Shown piece after piece: positions 63,572-64,000 of a stretch of 64,000 bases of DNA. A program made the translations under genes and the position numbers. The DNA comes from Prionace glauca (lineage: Eukaryota > Chordata > Chondrichthyes > Carcharhiniformes > Carcharhinidae): NCBI GenBank assembly GCA_037974335.1, contig CM075760.1, forward strand, positions 28,596,402-28,660,401. Direction: 5' to 3'. Under the pieces are notes generated by a model, which made no database searches, was not told where the DNA came from, and worked only from the letters and a program-made list of their open reading frames with translations. Numbering within the stretch: position 1 is the stretch's first letter; every line of letters begins with the position of its first letter.

Positions 63572-64000
63572 TCACTTGTGAACTCGCTGGTGTCTCTGCA
63601 GGTTGGATGACCGATTGAATCTCTTTGCACACACAGAGCAGGTGAACGGTCTCTCCCCGGTGTGAACTCGCTGGTGTCTTTGCTGTGTGGATGATCTCCT
63701 AAACCTCTTTGAGCAGAGAGAGCAGGGAAACGGTCTCTCGTCAGTGTGAATGGGTTGGTGGACCATCAGTTCCCGAGAGCTTTTGAAGCCACTCCCACAG
63801 TCAGAGCATTTAAAGGGTCTTTCCTGGGTATGAGTGACCTTGTGGCTCAATAGGTTGGGCAACTGAGTGAATCCCTTCCCACACATAGAGCAGGTGTATG
63901 GTTTCTCTCTGGTGTGAACCCGTAGGTGCGTCAACAGATTGTTCAATCGAGTGAATTCTTTCCCACAGTCAGAGCAGGTGAATGGCCTCTCCCCGGTGTG
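63572..64000 (-). CDS. C2H2 zinc-finger protein, 3' end, continues past the window
   Basis: The minus-strand frame is open from the window edge (64000) to the stop at 63572-63574. Five complete C2H2 fingers are visible: LNNLL, LPNLL, SSRELM, SSTQQ and SSNLQ helix types. They are preceded by a TGERPF linker, so more fingers lie beyond the edge. All Cys and His ligands are present. The fourth finger has Gln instead of the usual hydrophobic Leu at helix position 4 ([11 protein letters not shown]), which may weaken its fold. It ends HQRVHK. Its 3' UTR places it with the 52.5 and 58.5 kb subfamily, but in opposite orientation. The start and any promoter are outside the window. Confidence 0.85.
   Translation of the reverse strand, partial: HTGERPFTCSDCGKEFTRLNNLLTHLRVHTREKPYTCSMCGKGFTQLPNLLSHKVTHTQERPFKCSDCGSGFKSSRELMVHQPIHTDERPFPCSLCSKRFRRSSTQQRHQRVHTGERPFTCSVCAKRFNRSSNLQRHQRVHK

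Overview
The window looks like vertebrate genomic DNA, most likely from a cartilaginous fish (shark). This is inferred from the dispersed repeats: tRNA-derived SINEs with elasmobranch-like heads, many 5'-truncated CR1/L2-type LINE tails, and Penelope-like retroelement tails with hammerhead-type ribozyme cores. There is no operon structure and there are no bacterial features. The species cannot be fixed from sequence alone.

The host content is a C2H2 zinc-finger (ZNF) gene cluster in mixed orientation. I count twelve units: a decayed fragment at 34-330 with a finger-less leader exon at 557-700 (+); an intact 9-finger gene at 3506-4306 (-); a pseudogene at 5443-6371 (-); an intact 16-finger gene at 11040-12470 (+) followed by a decayed array at 13060-13755 (+); an intact 11-finger gene at 20124-21243 (+); a 6-finger gene with one stop at 24194-24730 (-); an intact 13-finger gene at 31142-32290 (+); a 15-finger array with two stops at 43027-44278 (+); a 12-finger array with one stop at 52507-53517 (+); a 10-finger array with one 2-bp deletion at 58525-59365 (+); and a 5-finger 3' end running off the right edge (63572-64000, -). 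Each array lies in one terminal exon. Most have a recognisable 3' splice site roughly 100-460 bp upstream of the finger start, and several start at a conserved Met-Glu-Lys-Pro-Trp-Lys-Cys. No KRAB, SCAN or BTB domain is encoded in these exons. CpG-rich promoter-like blocks with NRF1, YY1, CCAAT, GC-box and ETS motifs lie near 7.1-7.8, 15.6, 27.6-28.7, 41.1-41.5, 47.26-47.7 and 56.9-57.4 kb. Two or three look bidirectional and sit between divergent ZNF units.

The only clear non-ZNF host gene is a BTB-BACK protein of the LGALS3BP/BTBD17 type (37049-38292, -). Its frame is broken once at a homopolymer, and a splice acceptor abuts its first Met codon.

The rest is largely transposon sediment, often nested two or three deep (16.6-20.0, 21.4-22.35, 25.7-26.7, 39.1-40.6, 45.3-46.7 and 49.3-51.5 kb). 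The most unusual structures are head-to-head Penelope-like insertions. One is a 1.33-kb palindrome at 28880-30214 with GIY-YIG coding sequence in both arms. Another is a 203-bp palindrome at 6943-7145. Each is flanked by a perfect 12-bp target duplication. A third, degraded head-to-head copy is at about 9.28-9.47 kb. The region 51.5-60.1 kb is a segmental tandem duplication carrying the 52.5 and 58.5 kb ZNF units.
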